This document shows positions 47,093 through 58,286 of a stretch of DNA of 64,000 bases, in pieces. Where the stretch lies: the NCBI RefSeq assembly GCF_004011695.2, contig NC_082424.1, forward strand, positions 62,001 to 126,000, read 5' to 3'. Position numbers and translations under genes: made by a program. The stretch is from Ascochyta rabiei (Eukaryota > Ascomycota > Dothideomycetes > Pleosporales > Didymellaceae). The notes below the pieces were generated by a model. That model saw nothing but the letters and a program-made list of their open reading frames with translations, ran no database searches and had not been told where the DNA came from. Within the stretch, counting starts at the first letter, position 1; each line of letters begins with the position of its first letter.

Positions 47093-48193
47093 ATGATGAA
47101 TCATATCATCGTCTTCCTACTAGCGCTCGGAAGAATCCTACCGGTCGTCGCCCAAGAACTTCCAACCACAAACTGGCCCGCGCCTGATCATGGTAGTTTC
47201 GTAATCTCAGACTTTGCCTTCGACTCTGGAGAGATCCTTGATGAGCTTGAAATTCACTATCAGACACTGGGCGAATTTAAAGTTCATCCAGATGGAACCA
47301 ACAACGCGGTCCTCATCCTGCACGGTTCCACAGAATCAAGCGAGCAGTTCTTCAACGACGAATTTGCGGGTGTGCTATTCAATCCTGGCCAGGTTCTAGA
47401 CGCGCAAAAGTACTTCATTGTGCTTCCTGACGGCATCGGACACGGAAACTCAAGTAAACCCAGCAACACTGGGCTCCGTGCCAGATTTCCAAGCTATCAG
47501 TATGCCGACATGATCCGCGCAGATCATCGCCTTCTCACAGAACACCTTAAAATCTACCACATAAGGCTGATACTAGGTGTTTCTATGGGCGGTATGCACG
47601 CATGGATGATGGGAGAATTGTATCCAAGCTTCATGGATGCGTTAATGCCCATTGCTTGCCTACCAGTACAAATTGCTGGCCATAATCGACTTTGGAGGAA
47701 GCTTATCATTGAACTAATCAGTTCGGATCCAGCATGGGATGAAGGCGACTACGGAAACCAACCAATCGTGAGCCTTACAGGTGCTTTATTCCTAGCACAG
47801 ACCATGCTGGCTGCGCCTGTCTCTTTCATAGCCCAGCATCGCACACGAGATGCAACGGATGAATTTGTAGACAAGCTCCTACCTCACGTGTCAGATTACG
47901 ATGCCAACGATTTCCTTTACGCGTAGAACGCATCTCATTTTTACGATCCTGAACACGATCTTGGGTCAATCAAGGCTCCGTTGACCGCGATAAATACAGC
48001 CGATGACACGATGAACCCACCGGAGCTCAAAATCTTAGAACGTACAGTTAAGCGTCAAATGCGACGAGGGTTGGGCAAAGCAGTTGTATTGCCGACCTCT
48101 AACGAAACATTTGGGCACGGGTCTTATATCAAGGCCAAGCTTTGGGAAGATGAACTTGATTTGTTGCTGTTGGAGACGCGTACTCAGAAGTAA
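47093..48193 (+). pseudogene. Alpha/beta hydrolase (homoserine O-acetyltransferase-like) with one premature TAG
   Basis: Reads M-M-N-H-I-I-V-F-L-L-A-L-G (signal peptide) and then a MET2/HAT-like fold: H-Y-Q-T-L-G near residue 55, L-H-G-S-T-E-S-S, and the nucleophile elbow G-V-S-M-G-G-M at about residue 165. The frame is stopped by TAG at 47,924-47,926 (codon 278), but goes on without change of frame for 88 more codons with A-S-H-F-Y-D-P-E, the likely catalytic Asp in N-T-A-D-D-T-M-N-P-P-E and the His in F-G-H-G. The TAG replaces what is normally Trp in L-Y-A-W-D-A-S, a G-to-A change. The truncated product would lack catalytic Asp and His. No splice pair that removes the stop keeps the frame. 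Could also be an assembly error or allelic nonsense. Confidence 0.8.
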
Positions 48194-48937
48194 AGCTGCT
48201 GGCATTATTTTCAAACAAGGGAGTAGCCCCCTTGTACATATGCGTTGGGACAGCCCCGAATAGCTTCACTGTCAGAGTTTAGCTTTGATACTAGCTTTTC
48301 AGAACAGCCACCAAATCTGAGGCCAGTGCATCGTATATGAGAACTAGCACAAATGCATCTCAAATGTCTGACAAGGGCGACTACGCCTAAATTTGGGAAT
48401 CCGCCGTATGTTACTGCAGGGGTTTCGGAATTATTTGAAAACACGTCCAGTATCGAAGCAATGAAGCTACTTCACACTGGGGTTCGAGATCAAGTTGAGT
48501 ATCAGAGTAGTGTAGGACTTCTTATTTATCTCCCTGCCAATTGAACTTTTGAGATGGCTCGGCTAGAATGTACATTAAGAAGAAGCTCTTGAAGTTCTAG
48601 AAGACCAATGGTGAATTGCAGATAATCGCTAACTTCCATGCATAGAGATTCGAGACGTTGAATGCCAATGAATGTGAGATATCAGAGGTCAGAGTTATGT
48701 GAATTCTTGATCTGGTCAAGGCAAAGTCGGACCGAAAGTCACTTACCCAGCACCGTTTGCTGCTCCTTTGGCTACGCTGAGTAGAATGATGCAAGTATGC
48801 TATCGTGAAGACTACTGCATCTGTGTACTGTTTTCTGTCGTTAAATGATTTCTTGCGGGAGTACTTTCACAAGTCAGTCTAAACGAGCATTCTACATCTC
48901 TGGACATTAATGTCATCCTCTTGGTATGCCAGTGTTT
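48194..48937. other. Intergenic region between the hydrolase and the Helitron
   Basis: No gene with motif or splice support; only short open frames below 80 codons. Composition is ordinary. Confidence 0.5.
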
Positions 48938-49076
48938 AGGCCAGCGGGTGCAGAGCTTTGCGTTTACAGGGGTAGCGGGGTAGAGAGTTAGTAAGCAAGG
49001 GAAAATCACAACAGTAACAGGAGTGTAAATAGCACTGTAAACACTGTTTCATTCATGTGCAGACCTGTAAACTATT

Positions 49077-49280
49077 TAATCCTCATCATCTTCATCACTG
49101 TCCTCTGAGGAGGAGGAATCCATAGCAAGCTCTAGAGCCGCTACGGACTTCTTTACGTCCCGTACGCACTTACAGACCTCTGTAAAAAATGTTAGCAGCC
49201 AGTAGATTTCTTTTACAGGCCTGTAACCTACTCTTCTTCTTCCTCTTCCTCTTCTCCTTCTTCTTCTCCTTCTTGGAGGC

Positions 49281-49315
<35 letters not shown>

Positions 49316-50146
49316 GGAGGCAGCAGGGGTGGCGGTGGTGCGGCGGCGCTTCTTGGAGGGGGTGGCAGGGGCAGCGGCAGGGGCAGGGGCAGCAGCAGCG
49401 GCAGCGGCAGCGACCTGGCGGCGGGACCTGGAGGGGGTGGCGATGGCGGGGACGGGGACGACGGGGGCGGGCGTGGCTGTAGCAGGGTCAATAAGGTCTG
49501 TATGGGGAATGTGGAGGCTGTAAACTTACGGCGGAAGGAGCAGCGGGCGCCCTCACTGCCATAGTGGCAGTTGGCGCACGAGTCGAGCAGCTGGCCTGTA
49601 ACTACCACGCAGGTAGTATACGGGCCAGCTGCTCGCTGGCAGGAGTTGCATTCGGTGGGGGCGACGCGGCCGACAACCTGCGCGAGCGCAGATTCGAGGT
49701 TCTGCTGCCGAACTGCTTACTGTCAGTACAGGGCTCTACAGGACACTTACAGGGGGTTACTTACCAGCGAGGTTGAACTTGCTGGGCTCGTAGCCCGCGC
49801 GGAACTCCAGCTGGCGCTGGACTGGCCGAGAAGCCAGCCTTGTGCAGGCCCGCGAGGCGGGCGGCATGGCGAGCAGGGCGGCGGCGGTGGGCGGGCCGGG
49901 GGCAGGGGGGAGCGGCGGGAGGGCGGCGGCGGCAGCGAGGGCGGCGGCGGCAGTGGCAGCAGCAGCAGTGGCAGCAGCAGCAGCAGCGGCGGCGTCAGCG
50001 GCGGCGGTGTTGGCGGTGTTGGCGGGGGCGGTGTTGGCGGGGGCGGTGTTGGCGGTGTTGGCGGGGGCGGCGAGGGCAGCGGCGGCGTCGGCGGCGGCGG
50101 TGTTGGCGGGGGCGGCGACGTCGTCGGCGGGGGCGGAGGAGTCCAT
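49077..50146 (-). CDS. Helitron passenger gene: DUF3716-like cysteine cluster with Ala/Pro-rich body and acidic tail
   Basis: Proposed exons: 50,146-49,765, 49,715-49,530 and 49,476 downwards. Introns of 49 nt (GTAAGT...GTAAG) and 53 nt (GTAAGT...CTACAG, TTGAC branch-like) keep the frame; a third intron with CTAAC branch and TTTTTTACAG acceptor is likely at about 49,198-49,150. Exon 1 is Ala/Asn/Thr/Pro-rich (GCC repeats) and ends F-R-A-G-Y-E-P-S-K-F-N-L-A. Exon 2 has E-C-N-S-C-Q-R, C (Y-T-T-C-V-V-V), C-A-N-C-H-Y and R-C-S-F-R, a six-Cys layout I associate with DUF3716. The end is S-S-S-S-E-D-S-D-E-D-D-E-D and TAA 49,079-49,077. S-K-K-R-R-R suggests nuclear location. Exact end exons are uncertain because of the repeats. 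Confidence 0.6.
49240..50140. repeat. GC-rich trinucleotide-type low-complexity sequence
   Basis: Runs of GGC, GGA, GCA and TCT units at 49,240-49,470 and 49,900-50,135 produce long open frames in nearly all six frames. Only the minus-strand frame of the DUF3716-like gene has introns and a conserved cysteine block; the others are by-products of composition. Confidence 0.85.
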
Positions 50147-50588
50147 ATTGATGACCTAGAGAGTAGTAAAACGGGGGGAGGGCGGCTGCCTATATAGTAT
50201 ATCGCAGCCAGCTAGCAGCTGCCAAGACCTGCGATATTTTGGTATTGTAGCTCACTGTGAATAGTATATTCTGTTTGTCGGGCCAAAACAGTGAATAGGC
50301 AGCCATTAAATGATGTTATAGGGCCTGTGGCTATACTGTATCTGGATTGTACGGTCACTGTACGTGGCCTGATTGGTGCTGGATACTGGTACGCGGGGGT
50401 TTGTAAGCTCACGGTGAAGGTCAACCTGCGGGCACAATAGCACCTGTAACGGCAGAATAACTAGGCGGTGACGTACTATTGATAGCCGTTAGCCCGATAT
50501 ACTAGTAGGTTGTGGCAGTGACGTTGACGGGCTGATATACTGGTAGCGGCGACGTTGGCGGGCTGATATACTAGTAGGTTGTGGCTGG
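50147..50588. other. Region between the two Helitron genes, with a short tandem repeat
   Basis: Holds the upstream region of the DUF3716-like gene and the 3' flank of RepHel. A unit of about 25-45 bp around GGGCTGATATACT(A/G)GTAG is repeated three times at 50,493-50,585. No gene. Confidence 0.5.
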
Positions 50589-53500
50589 CTACAGGAGCAC
50601 CTCTGGGTATACGATATTAGGGACCGTACGGGATGGCTCATCGCTAGTATCAGGTGCTGGCAGCAGGATTGACAGGCCTGCAAGTGTAGTTACACGGGAC
50701 ATAGCTACGTATAGCTGGCCATGTGTAAACACAGCGTGACGCAGATCAACGCCTACAACAGAGAGTGACTGGCCCTGTGACTTGTTTACAGTGATTGCAA
50801 AGGAGAGGCGAACTGGAAACTGGACCCGGCTGACGATAAACGGGAGCTCTCTACTGGTTGAAGTGAGCCTGATACGTGGCAGCAGGCGGAGCTGGCCTGC
50901 AAACTCGCCAGATAGGATGCGGGCCTGGATACAGCGGGAGGATATCTGTGTAACCGCTAAACGGGTACCGTTGCAGAGCCCCTGGCTTAGGTACAGGTTC
51001 CGTAGAAGCATTATTGGTACGCCTACCTTGAGCAGAAGGCGTGACGGGGGCAGTGACGGGGGCTCAAAGGACTGCAGCAGCTCTACGGGAGGCAGATCCT
51101 GTGTTGTATTGTCCTCAACCTCAGCAGAGTCCACTGCAACCAGCTCTACTAGCTCACCAGGGAAGGCAGCAAGCATTGCGGCGTTGATTACAGCTACTGC
51201 GTCGTTCCGTACGGCCAGTATAGCACGGCCGTTGAGGACCTGATAGTCCGCAGCAGCCTGCTGGAGGAGGTGCGGCGGATAGACGTGATCCTGGAAGCCC
51301 TGTAGGCTGTAGTAGACGGTCATCCAGTCTGGGATGGAGATCAGGCCATCCATCTCACGGGTAGCCAGTCCCCGGCACTAGGCTGCAAAACAGGTGTTGT
51401 CAGCCCCAGATAGCACCTGCATATTCTGACGCAGGTGCAGTACGGTCATGTGCGGCCATATGAGCGTAGACTGCTGCAGGCAGGCGTTGACGATGGCAGG
51501 CCGCTGGCCCCGGCGGACGACGGGTAGGATCTGGGCAAAATCGCCGCTGGCAATTACAGGGAGGCCGCCAAACAGGGCAGGGGAGCTACGGACGTCCTGC
51601 AGCATACGGTGGACTGCCTTGAAGCAGTAACGGTGCTGCATAGGCACCTCGTCCCAGATAACTAGAGTAGCGGCCTGCAGCAGCCGCCCAAGCTCCGAGC
51701 CTGGAGCAACAGGGCAGATGGAATCGTCGTGGATATCCAACGGGATCTGGAAACGGGAGTGGGCAGTGCGGCCGCCGGGCAGCAGGACAGCAGCTATACC
51801 CAACGACGCAACGCACAGGACCACCTGGCCTGTAGAGCGATAGTAGGCACATATACAGCGCCAGAGGAACGTCTTGCCTGTGCCTGCTGGGCCCTGTACG
51901 AAGAAGTGGGCAGTGCTGTGGTCAGCCTCAATAGCGGCAGTAACGGCATCAAATACGGCGCGCTGGTCCATATTCAGCCCTGTAACAGTGTCCCAGAAGG
52001 CAGTGTCCTGCCCGTCTGTATCGTAGGCCAGCTCAGCGGCAAGAAGCTGATTCTGCAGCCGTACTCCCCAGTTGAACTGGCACGCAGGGAGTGAGAAATC
52101 CGTAAGACGTTTGCCAGACTCTGCCAGCAGCCCTTCTATCAGATACAGGCCGTAGTCAAGGTACGCGTCTGGATCTGCGGATACTAGCAGGGCAGCAGCA
52201 GCCTCAGGTAAGTCGTCACACAAATCCGCCTGGAAGGCTGCCCAGATAGCAGCTGGATCTGTAACAGGCCCATTTAAGAGAGCAGCAACGAAGAAGTACC
52301 GTAACGCCTGGCCTGTGGCAAACGTAACGGCGTCCTGGAAGCAGGCTACCCAGTCTCCATCGTGTAGCAGTAACCCGCGGGCAGCTGCGGCGGCCTGGAA
52401 AGTAGGATACTCTGTGCCGCTAAAGGTACGCAGGTCCGCGTAGGACTGTGGACCCCGTACGGTAGTCAAGAGAAGCCGTAGATAGAACCGTTCACCCTGT
52501 AGCGGGCTGCAAAAGTACATGCGGCCAATCGCAGTGCCGCGCTGACGCACGTGCCAGGTCCGTGACGGGAGGTGCCAAACAAACTGGGATGGATAGTCCT
52601 GATATAGGACCTCACGGCCATACTCATGGTCAGCGTTGCGCTGGAAGAACGCCGTAAGCGTAGTTACAGATCGCTCCAGGCGGGCTGATAACTCTGCAGT
52701 GGTAGCGTTAGCAGGGAACGTAACTATCTGCTCATTTGGTAGGTGGACCGCTAGGGGCACTACAGTGGGCCGCTCCATGTGTACTGGGTACTCAAACAGC
52801 CGCCAAACAGCCTCAGATGGACTGATATATCGCCCGTTTAGATGCTGCTTAACCTCATCTGCTTCTGAGACGTTTAGTACTGCCCTGTCAGTGCCCTTGT
52901 AGATGTACTTGTGGACGTATTTGATAGCGTGGATAGTGCCGCAAACCTCTACATTGATATGGGCCCAGTACTTACGGAGCAGACCAGGGTTATACGGGAC
53001 AACCTAGCTGTTATCAAGGTGTACAATACGGCCCTTACACCGTACAGCAAGCGTGCGGCCATCATCCCGGCGCTGATACTCAGGGTACCCGTCCTCATGG
53101 ACCACTGTAGATGGGCAGTAACGCTTGGGAAAGTTCTTAGAGCACCGCGGCGGGGCGCTGTCGCGCTGAGGCACCATACACGGGGCCTGCAGATTGTGCT
53201 CCCCACATGGCCCGTGAAGCATGAAGGTCCGTACAACCTCTGTAAGCAGGCCGTCTGGGTCATCCACAGGGGAAGGGATCTCAGCCCGGATAGTGCTATC
53301 AATTGTTACAGGATCCGTGAACGCCTCGCGGTCGTGTGGGGTCAGGAACAGCAGCAGGTGTATATGGGGCAGGCCCCGTTTCTGGTACTCAATCGTGTAC
53401 ACGTGGCCCAGATGGGTGCCGAACAGGTTGCTCTTCACATCGGCTACTAGCTTCTGCACCTTCAGATGGAAGGCCCGGCAGATTAGATCAGGCCGATTCA

Positions 53501-55266
53501 GGCCTGTCTCCCCAGGGCGGAGCTCACGGGCAACCTCTGGCCAGTATGGGCTAGCTGTAAAAGTGATAAACAGGGTAGGGCGGCCATATCGACGGACGAT
53601 AGCCATAGAGTCCTGATAGCACTGGCTGACAAATCGTGAGCTGCCTAGATAGGACGACGGCAGGACAACGCGGCGTCCAACAGGGCCTGCCTGGGCGTCG
53701 TTGTTGCCCATAACGGCATCAGCAACACCGCTATACAGGTCTGCCCGCAGCTGTGCCTGGTTTGCTCGGATCCAGGCCAGCCGGGCCTGGTCGCAGATAG
53801 CCCAGATATCCACAACGTACTGCTGAAACAGCCTGTAGAAGCGGAACGGATTTGTAGTCTGCCCAGGGCGGGGGTGTAGATAGTATCGATAGTAGGTTTG
53901 CTGGGTCAGCGACGTCTGCAGACGGGATCCGTCCTGGTTACGGAGCGTTAGCCCCGGCCGCCACCCAGAATCCCCGTGGGGAAACATCAGTACGTAGTGT
54001 AGCGGCATGTAAGATGGGTGGGCGGCGCTGATAGTAAACAGGGCGCTGGAGTTACGGGCCGCTAGGACGATGGGACGGGACGTCTCTGCACCTGCTGCGT
54101 CAGGTATCACTAGGCCTAGCTCATCGCTAGTAGGTACGTTCTCCCTGCGGCGGTCCTGCCCAGTCTCTAGGGCTAGTGTAAGCCTGCTGGTTAGTATGAC
54201 GCGGGCGTCTGCAGCGCTACTGTTGAGCCGATCCTGGGCCGTGCGGTATATAGATATATATGGGTTATTGATCTCATATAGCATTGCCGTTAGATCTTGG
54301 AGAATCTGGAGCTGTAAGTGGCTGTTCCGCTGGTGGCGGGCGTTGGCAGCGTACTGTGGGTCGTAAAAGTATAGCTGAGCGTACTGCGGCAGGCTTCCCT
54401 CGAGAACCTCTACAGGGCCGCTGCGGTGGTATAGGGCCCCGTGGATCTGAAACACCTGCACGCCAGGGCCCTGCGCCCCACGGCTGGTAGGTGTACAGTC
54501 TACCGAGGTAAACGCAAAGGCAGCGTTGTAGGCCCGTAGCTCCTTACGGAAGTGCCGCGCTGCTAGAGTATTCGTGTTGAGTAGCTGATACAGGTACGAC
54601 GGCAGCGGTGTGAGGGCTGGCAGGTCGACCTCGCCGTCCAGGCAGCAGAGAGTAAATCGCGGGTCTGTTACAGAGGTAGTGCTCTTCCGCTCATCTATCC
54701 AGTGTAAGGCGCCGCAGGCTGAACAGGGCACCTGCATGCTGCCAATATCGTAGTATACACCATCAGGACGACGTCGCAGGAGCGGGGTGGTGTCCTGTTG
54801 GAGCCCTACAAGGACTGTCTCGGGCAGGTCGTTAAACGGGTTATCACTATACTGGGAGCTAGGGGCAGCAGCTGGAGCAGCAGCAGCCGGGTTATTAGGA
54901 GTATTACTGGCACTGCCCTCACGGCGTGAGGCCTGTTCAGGGGCGCTAGCACTGGGCGCTGGCTGGGAGGCAGTTAGGCGGTCCCTCTGGGGGCTTGATG
55001 GACGTGGAGGTGTAGAGAGACGGCGTCGCCGGCGGCCTGCACGGGACGTCTACTGACTGTAAGCGTAATCAGAGAGAGGGGGAGGTAGTAGTTACGGCAC
55101 TGCAGTTGCTACATGGCTGGTAGACGCCCCCTATCCGGTTGCGGCGGAAGTTAGCAGATGGGAGATAGGTCCTACAGCTGCTGCAAAATACTTGGGATGA
55201 TGGCTGGCTGACGGCTAGGGAAAAGACTGGAGGGGGGGGGGCTAGAACACGCCGTGGACGGGCCAT
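50589..55266 (-). pseudogene. Helitron RepHel (HUH nuclease plus Pif1-type helicase) with two TAG codons
   Basis: Exon 1 is 55,266-55,096 with a zinc motif C-S-S-C...C-S-N-C. A 46-nt intron (55,050-55,095; GTAACT...TAG, phase 0) leads to one frame from 55,049 to 50,589. In order: Ser/Pro/Ala-rich linker, C-S-A-C-G, Rep domain with the HUH motif G-L-P-H-I-H-L-L-L-F (about 53,375) and the two-tyrosine motif K-Y-V-H-K-Y-I-Y-K-G (about 52,895), helicase Walker A G-P-A-G-T-G-K-T-F, Walker B V-I-W-D-E-V-P-M, and V-N-K-S-Q-G-Q-S plus S-R-V-T-T-L. Only two stops occur, TAG at 53,001-53,003 and 51,378-51,380, both where Trp is normal (W-V-V-P-Y-N-P; F-A-x-W). Total about 1,540 codons. It would nick and unwind DNA for rolling-circle transposition; as read it is interrupted. 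Confidence 0.92.
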
Positions 55267-55547
55267 ACGAACCTGTAGCGAGCCTGTACAGGACCTGTAA
55301 AGCTTTTTACAGGAGTTTACAGGAGCAGATTACCGGAACAATATAGGGCCGCTACGGGCGGTGTAGGACGTCAGTATAGCTGAGAGTTGACGCTAGAGGG
55401 TGCACGGCCAGAAAACGACAACTTTACACGTCTGCTGCGCCCGCTACAGGGCTGATTAATTTGTCTCAAGCAGATAGGCAGGTAGCGGCGAGTTTTATCA
55501 GCTATCTGGCACTTATTTCAGGGCTTACAGGGGCTTTGTTGGGGAGA

Positions 55548-56902
55548 TCACTTTAACCTGTTTATATATAAGATAACTGCTCATATGCCACGTAGCTAAA
55601 CCACGGCAACATCTCGGCCGTCGTATCTTCGCACTTGTGAGTCTCAAAATTATTTCATATGTTTGATGTGGAAGATAGGGAAGCTGACCCGCTGGTATAG
55701 TGATGTGGGTTGATAGTTGATCTGTTGTGACAGACTATGTGTTGCGTATCTGCCACTAGCCTTTTCCATTTCCTTGCCCGCTTAACTCCAAGCTCTGGCA
55801 CATACTGCAAATAGCTCACCTTGAACAGCACATACAAGGTTACTTCCTAGTTGCCTGGTGAGCATTGCCGCTTTTCTGATGGCCTTATGTAGCCCCAAAA
55901 CTCTATCATATATTCTCGCCATCGAGCCGAACCGTACATTCGTTACCTTGGTATCAGCATCGTTGCTGCACATATCGCGTTAGATGTTTCAAACAATCAC
56001 GAGAGCTAGCGTTATTGAAAACTCTTGCTACGGAAAAAGTTCACCAAATACTAGGCACCACCTCATTCCGAATAGACATATTCTCTGTTTCGCTATGCGA
56101 TAGTCTGAATAAGCACGTGGATAGAAGTAGCGCCAGACAATACCCACGCCCTTTGTAGCGAGTACTCCCCTGGGACGCCAGCCCAGGGGCCTAATTAACG
56201 GACCAGCATATGTGATCGTCTTTAGACGCGATACTGACGGACGTACACGTCTGATAGCTTGGAAGTTTAAATTCTCCTTATTTCCTCGATAGATGTGAGT
56301 TTAATGCAGTTCGAAATGCACGAGATCACTAGCCACTGATAGCGTTAAAGAATTCCAGCACAGATCTGGAGAGCAAGACTGTGTTGTCTTTCAAGGCACC
56401 ATCGTTCTAATCCTTTTCGAGCCTTACGGGATGTCATCGTGTTGTTGTTACTACGCACTTTTTTTTGCTCAGCTATATGCTCCTGCACTACCTTCTATTC
56501 ACTCGTGGCATCATCGCAAGATGGTGACTTTACTAACCAGTTCTCCTGGCACGTATCGTGTACCACTTATTCAATCGACAGCATATCAAGGGGTGCCCAT
56601 TTCTTCATCTTTGAAGTATGTGATCATGTGATTCACGTGATTGTATACTATGCTGCTGTGCAGCAGATCCTTTCGGAGGCTACCTCGCACAATGTGAAGC
56701 GCTTTTGAGCTCGCTACGAGTTTAGTCAATGCTCATAGGGAAAACTTGGTCGACTACAATCACGCTAGACAACAACGAGTCAAATAGTGGGAAGTATTTA
56801 TACTCGGTGTATAGAGATAAAGTAAAACTCGGTGTATAGAGATAAAGTAAAACTGATTTATCTATGTCTTCCGTCTGATGAACTTGACATTCCACTACGA
56901 TC
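55548..56902. other. Intergenic region with a Helitron-like 3' hairpin and a tandem duplication
   Basis: No gene is supported. At 56,167-56,189 CCCCTGGG and CCCAGGGG form a perfect 8-bp stem with a 7-nt loop, followed by CCTAA|T. At 56,802-56,851 a 25-bp unit (ACTCGGTGTATAGAGATAAA and 5 more bases) is exactly duplicated. Short open frames (e.g. 56,431-56,631) have no motif. Confidence 0.5.
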
Positions 56903-57356
56903 TCAGTGCCCATGTAGCCATGAGTCTAAGACGTCTACGCAATCCGGCTTGTATACGTCTCTAGATTGAAGTGAGTCAATATCAAGACCGCATCGAGATT
57001 TTAAGCTACCATGAGCCACACAGATTTCTCGCTCAACAAAGGAGTCAGTACCGTAATCTAGAAAACTGCCTTTTGGTTCGAGAGAAACGTAACGCTTCAG
57101 GTGGGCATTTGCACTTGTTGTTACTGCTACAGGCAACACACCTGGACCAAAGCAATTGATGTTGAAGTCACATTCAAGGTCGGTATTAGACGCTTGACGT
57201 AGGAATACATCGTTCGGATGAAGCTTGATATGAAGATGACTTCCTGAAATGTACAGAGAGCAATACAGTGTTTGAAGATGATCGAATCCGAGCTGGAACT
57301 GCGGATACGAGCGCCAGGCTTAACACGAGCGCGAAGATGAGGGTGAAAGTCTTCAT
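56903..57356 (-). pseudogene. Small secreted protein gene, apparently frame-disrupted
   Basis: The ATG at 57,356 opens a clear signal peptide (M-K-T-F-T-L-I-F-A-L-V-L-S-L-A-L-V-S-A). The likely mature region is in another frame: S-Y-P-Q-F-Q-L-G-F-D-H-L-Q-T-L-Y-C-S-L-Y-I-S-G, then L-H-P-N-D-V-F-L-R-Q, D-L-E-C-D-F-N-I-N-C-F-G-P-G and K-S-R-C-G-L, ending W-L-H-G-H and TGA at 56,903. No GT-AG intron of normal length joins the two frames, so a frameshift within the signal peptide region (about 57,310) or a sequencing indel is suspected. About 150 residues, six Cys. I do not recognise the family. Confidence 0.45.
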
Positions 57357-57630
57357 GGCTGCTGACGATCTTGGAAGGAATTGGTAGAATGAAGGTTGCA
57401 GGTTGAGTCTTTCGTTTACAGGGATACTTAAGGGAGTGATGTCCTGGGTTCAGTGGCTTGAATATATGTGATATTGCGAAGTCTGTAACAAATCTTTATA
57501 CGAAACAACATAGCTAGCAGAAGCGGATCCGTCAATAACGTCACAGGCTTGGTTGACAAGAACTGATCCAGTATTGCATAGTTTATCGTCTCAATGGTCT
57601 GTTCACTTGCACAAATAATAGATATTGAAT
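57357..57630. other. Short intergenic region
   Basis: Upstream region of the small secreted protein gene and 3' flank of the thioredoxin gene. Nothing else is seen. Confidence 0.4.
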
Positions 57631-58286
57631 CTATGAACTCAGTGACTTCTTTGCCATTTCCTGCACAACACTCCTCAACAGCGCCACATTCGCGCCTCTT
57701 ACCATCTCCACGACCTCCTCTGCACCGTGCTTCTCTATCTTTACTTGCGCCGGTTCTCCGCTCTCAAAGAACATGAAAGTGGGCATTGCGCTTATGCCAT
57801 ACTTCTTCGCGACGTCCTTGACATGATCGACATTGACTTTGGCAAAGCCAAGCTGGCCCGCAACAGCGTGGTCGTCAGCTAATTTGGAAAACACCGGCGC
57901 AATAGCCCTGCAGGGCGGACACCAGTCCGCATAGAAGTCGACGACTACGTATTTGTTGGACTTCAAAACAGTCTCGAGTTGTGCTGGCTCGTTGATCTTG
58001 GTGACGTTGCCTGACGTCTCGGGGATAGGGCTACGATCCGCGAATACAGCCTGGAGTGAAGATCCGTTAGCAACGGTCTAGAAATTCCTATGGCTGCGCA
58101 CACTATCGGGCAATATACACGACTAACGAAGATGGAAGCACATGGGATAGATGTCTCGTGGTTACATGTACAGCGCTTCTTGATGCGCATCCGCCGCACC
58201 AGAGCGAGTTCAAGTGTCCCCCAACTTACCGGGCCAAGCACAAGGATGACGACGACGCCAAGAATAGCGTAGAGGATTGCATGCAT
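57631..58286 (-). CDS. Thioredoxin with N-terminal membrane anchor or signal peptide
   Basis: Exon 1 is 58,286-58,230 (19 codons), exon 2 is 58,050-57,631; the 179-nt intron has GTAAGT donor and CTCCAG acceptor and is phase 0. Product 158 residues. Residues 1-19 (M-H-A-I-L-Y-A-I-L-G-V-V-V-I-L-V-L-G-P) are strongly hydrophobic, a signal peptide or anchor. The thioredoxin fold follows: V-V-V-D-F-Y-A-D-W-C-P-P-C with the redox CxxC (WCPPC instead of the usual WCGPC), V-N-V-D, and the cis-Pro loop S-A-M-P-T-F. The anchor suggests the secretory pathway or mitochondrial membrane instead of the cytosol. Starting at the internal Met of M-K-S-N-like sequence would give a plain cytosolic thioredoxin, but it needs the first exon to be ignored. 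Confidence 0.85.

Larger units (their letters stand above)
48938..55547 (-). mobile_element. Helitron with RepHel and a DUF3716-like gene
   Basis: RepHel coding on the minus strand defines it. The 5' end is placed at 55,547: the minus strand reads A|TCTCCCCAACAAAGCCCCTG, the TC start after an A expected for Helitrons. The 3' end is proposed at 48,938, where the minus strand ends GCAAAGCTCTGC (hairpin-like, one mismatch) then ACCCGCTGGCCTAA. The following base is A instead of the expected T, so this end is tentative. CCTGTAAA-type motifs recur near both ends. About 6.6 kb, GC-rich, almost without RIP. Confidence 0.8.

Noticed and set aside
47924..47977. Intron removing the TAG in the hydrolase gene
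   Set aside because: The GT at the stop and the following AG do not keep the frame, and the sequence between them encodes conserved residues.
49228..50197. Several long Gly/Ala/Arg/Pro-rich frames on both strands
   Set aside because: By-products of GGC/GCC-type repeats; only one minus-strand frame has introns and a conserved Cys block.
52911..53450. 179-codon plus-strand frame
   Set aside because: Shadow of RepHel; the minus strand carries Rep motifs in this interval.
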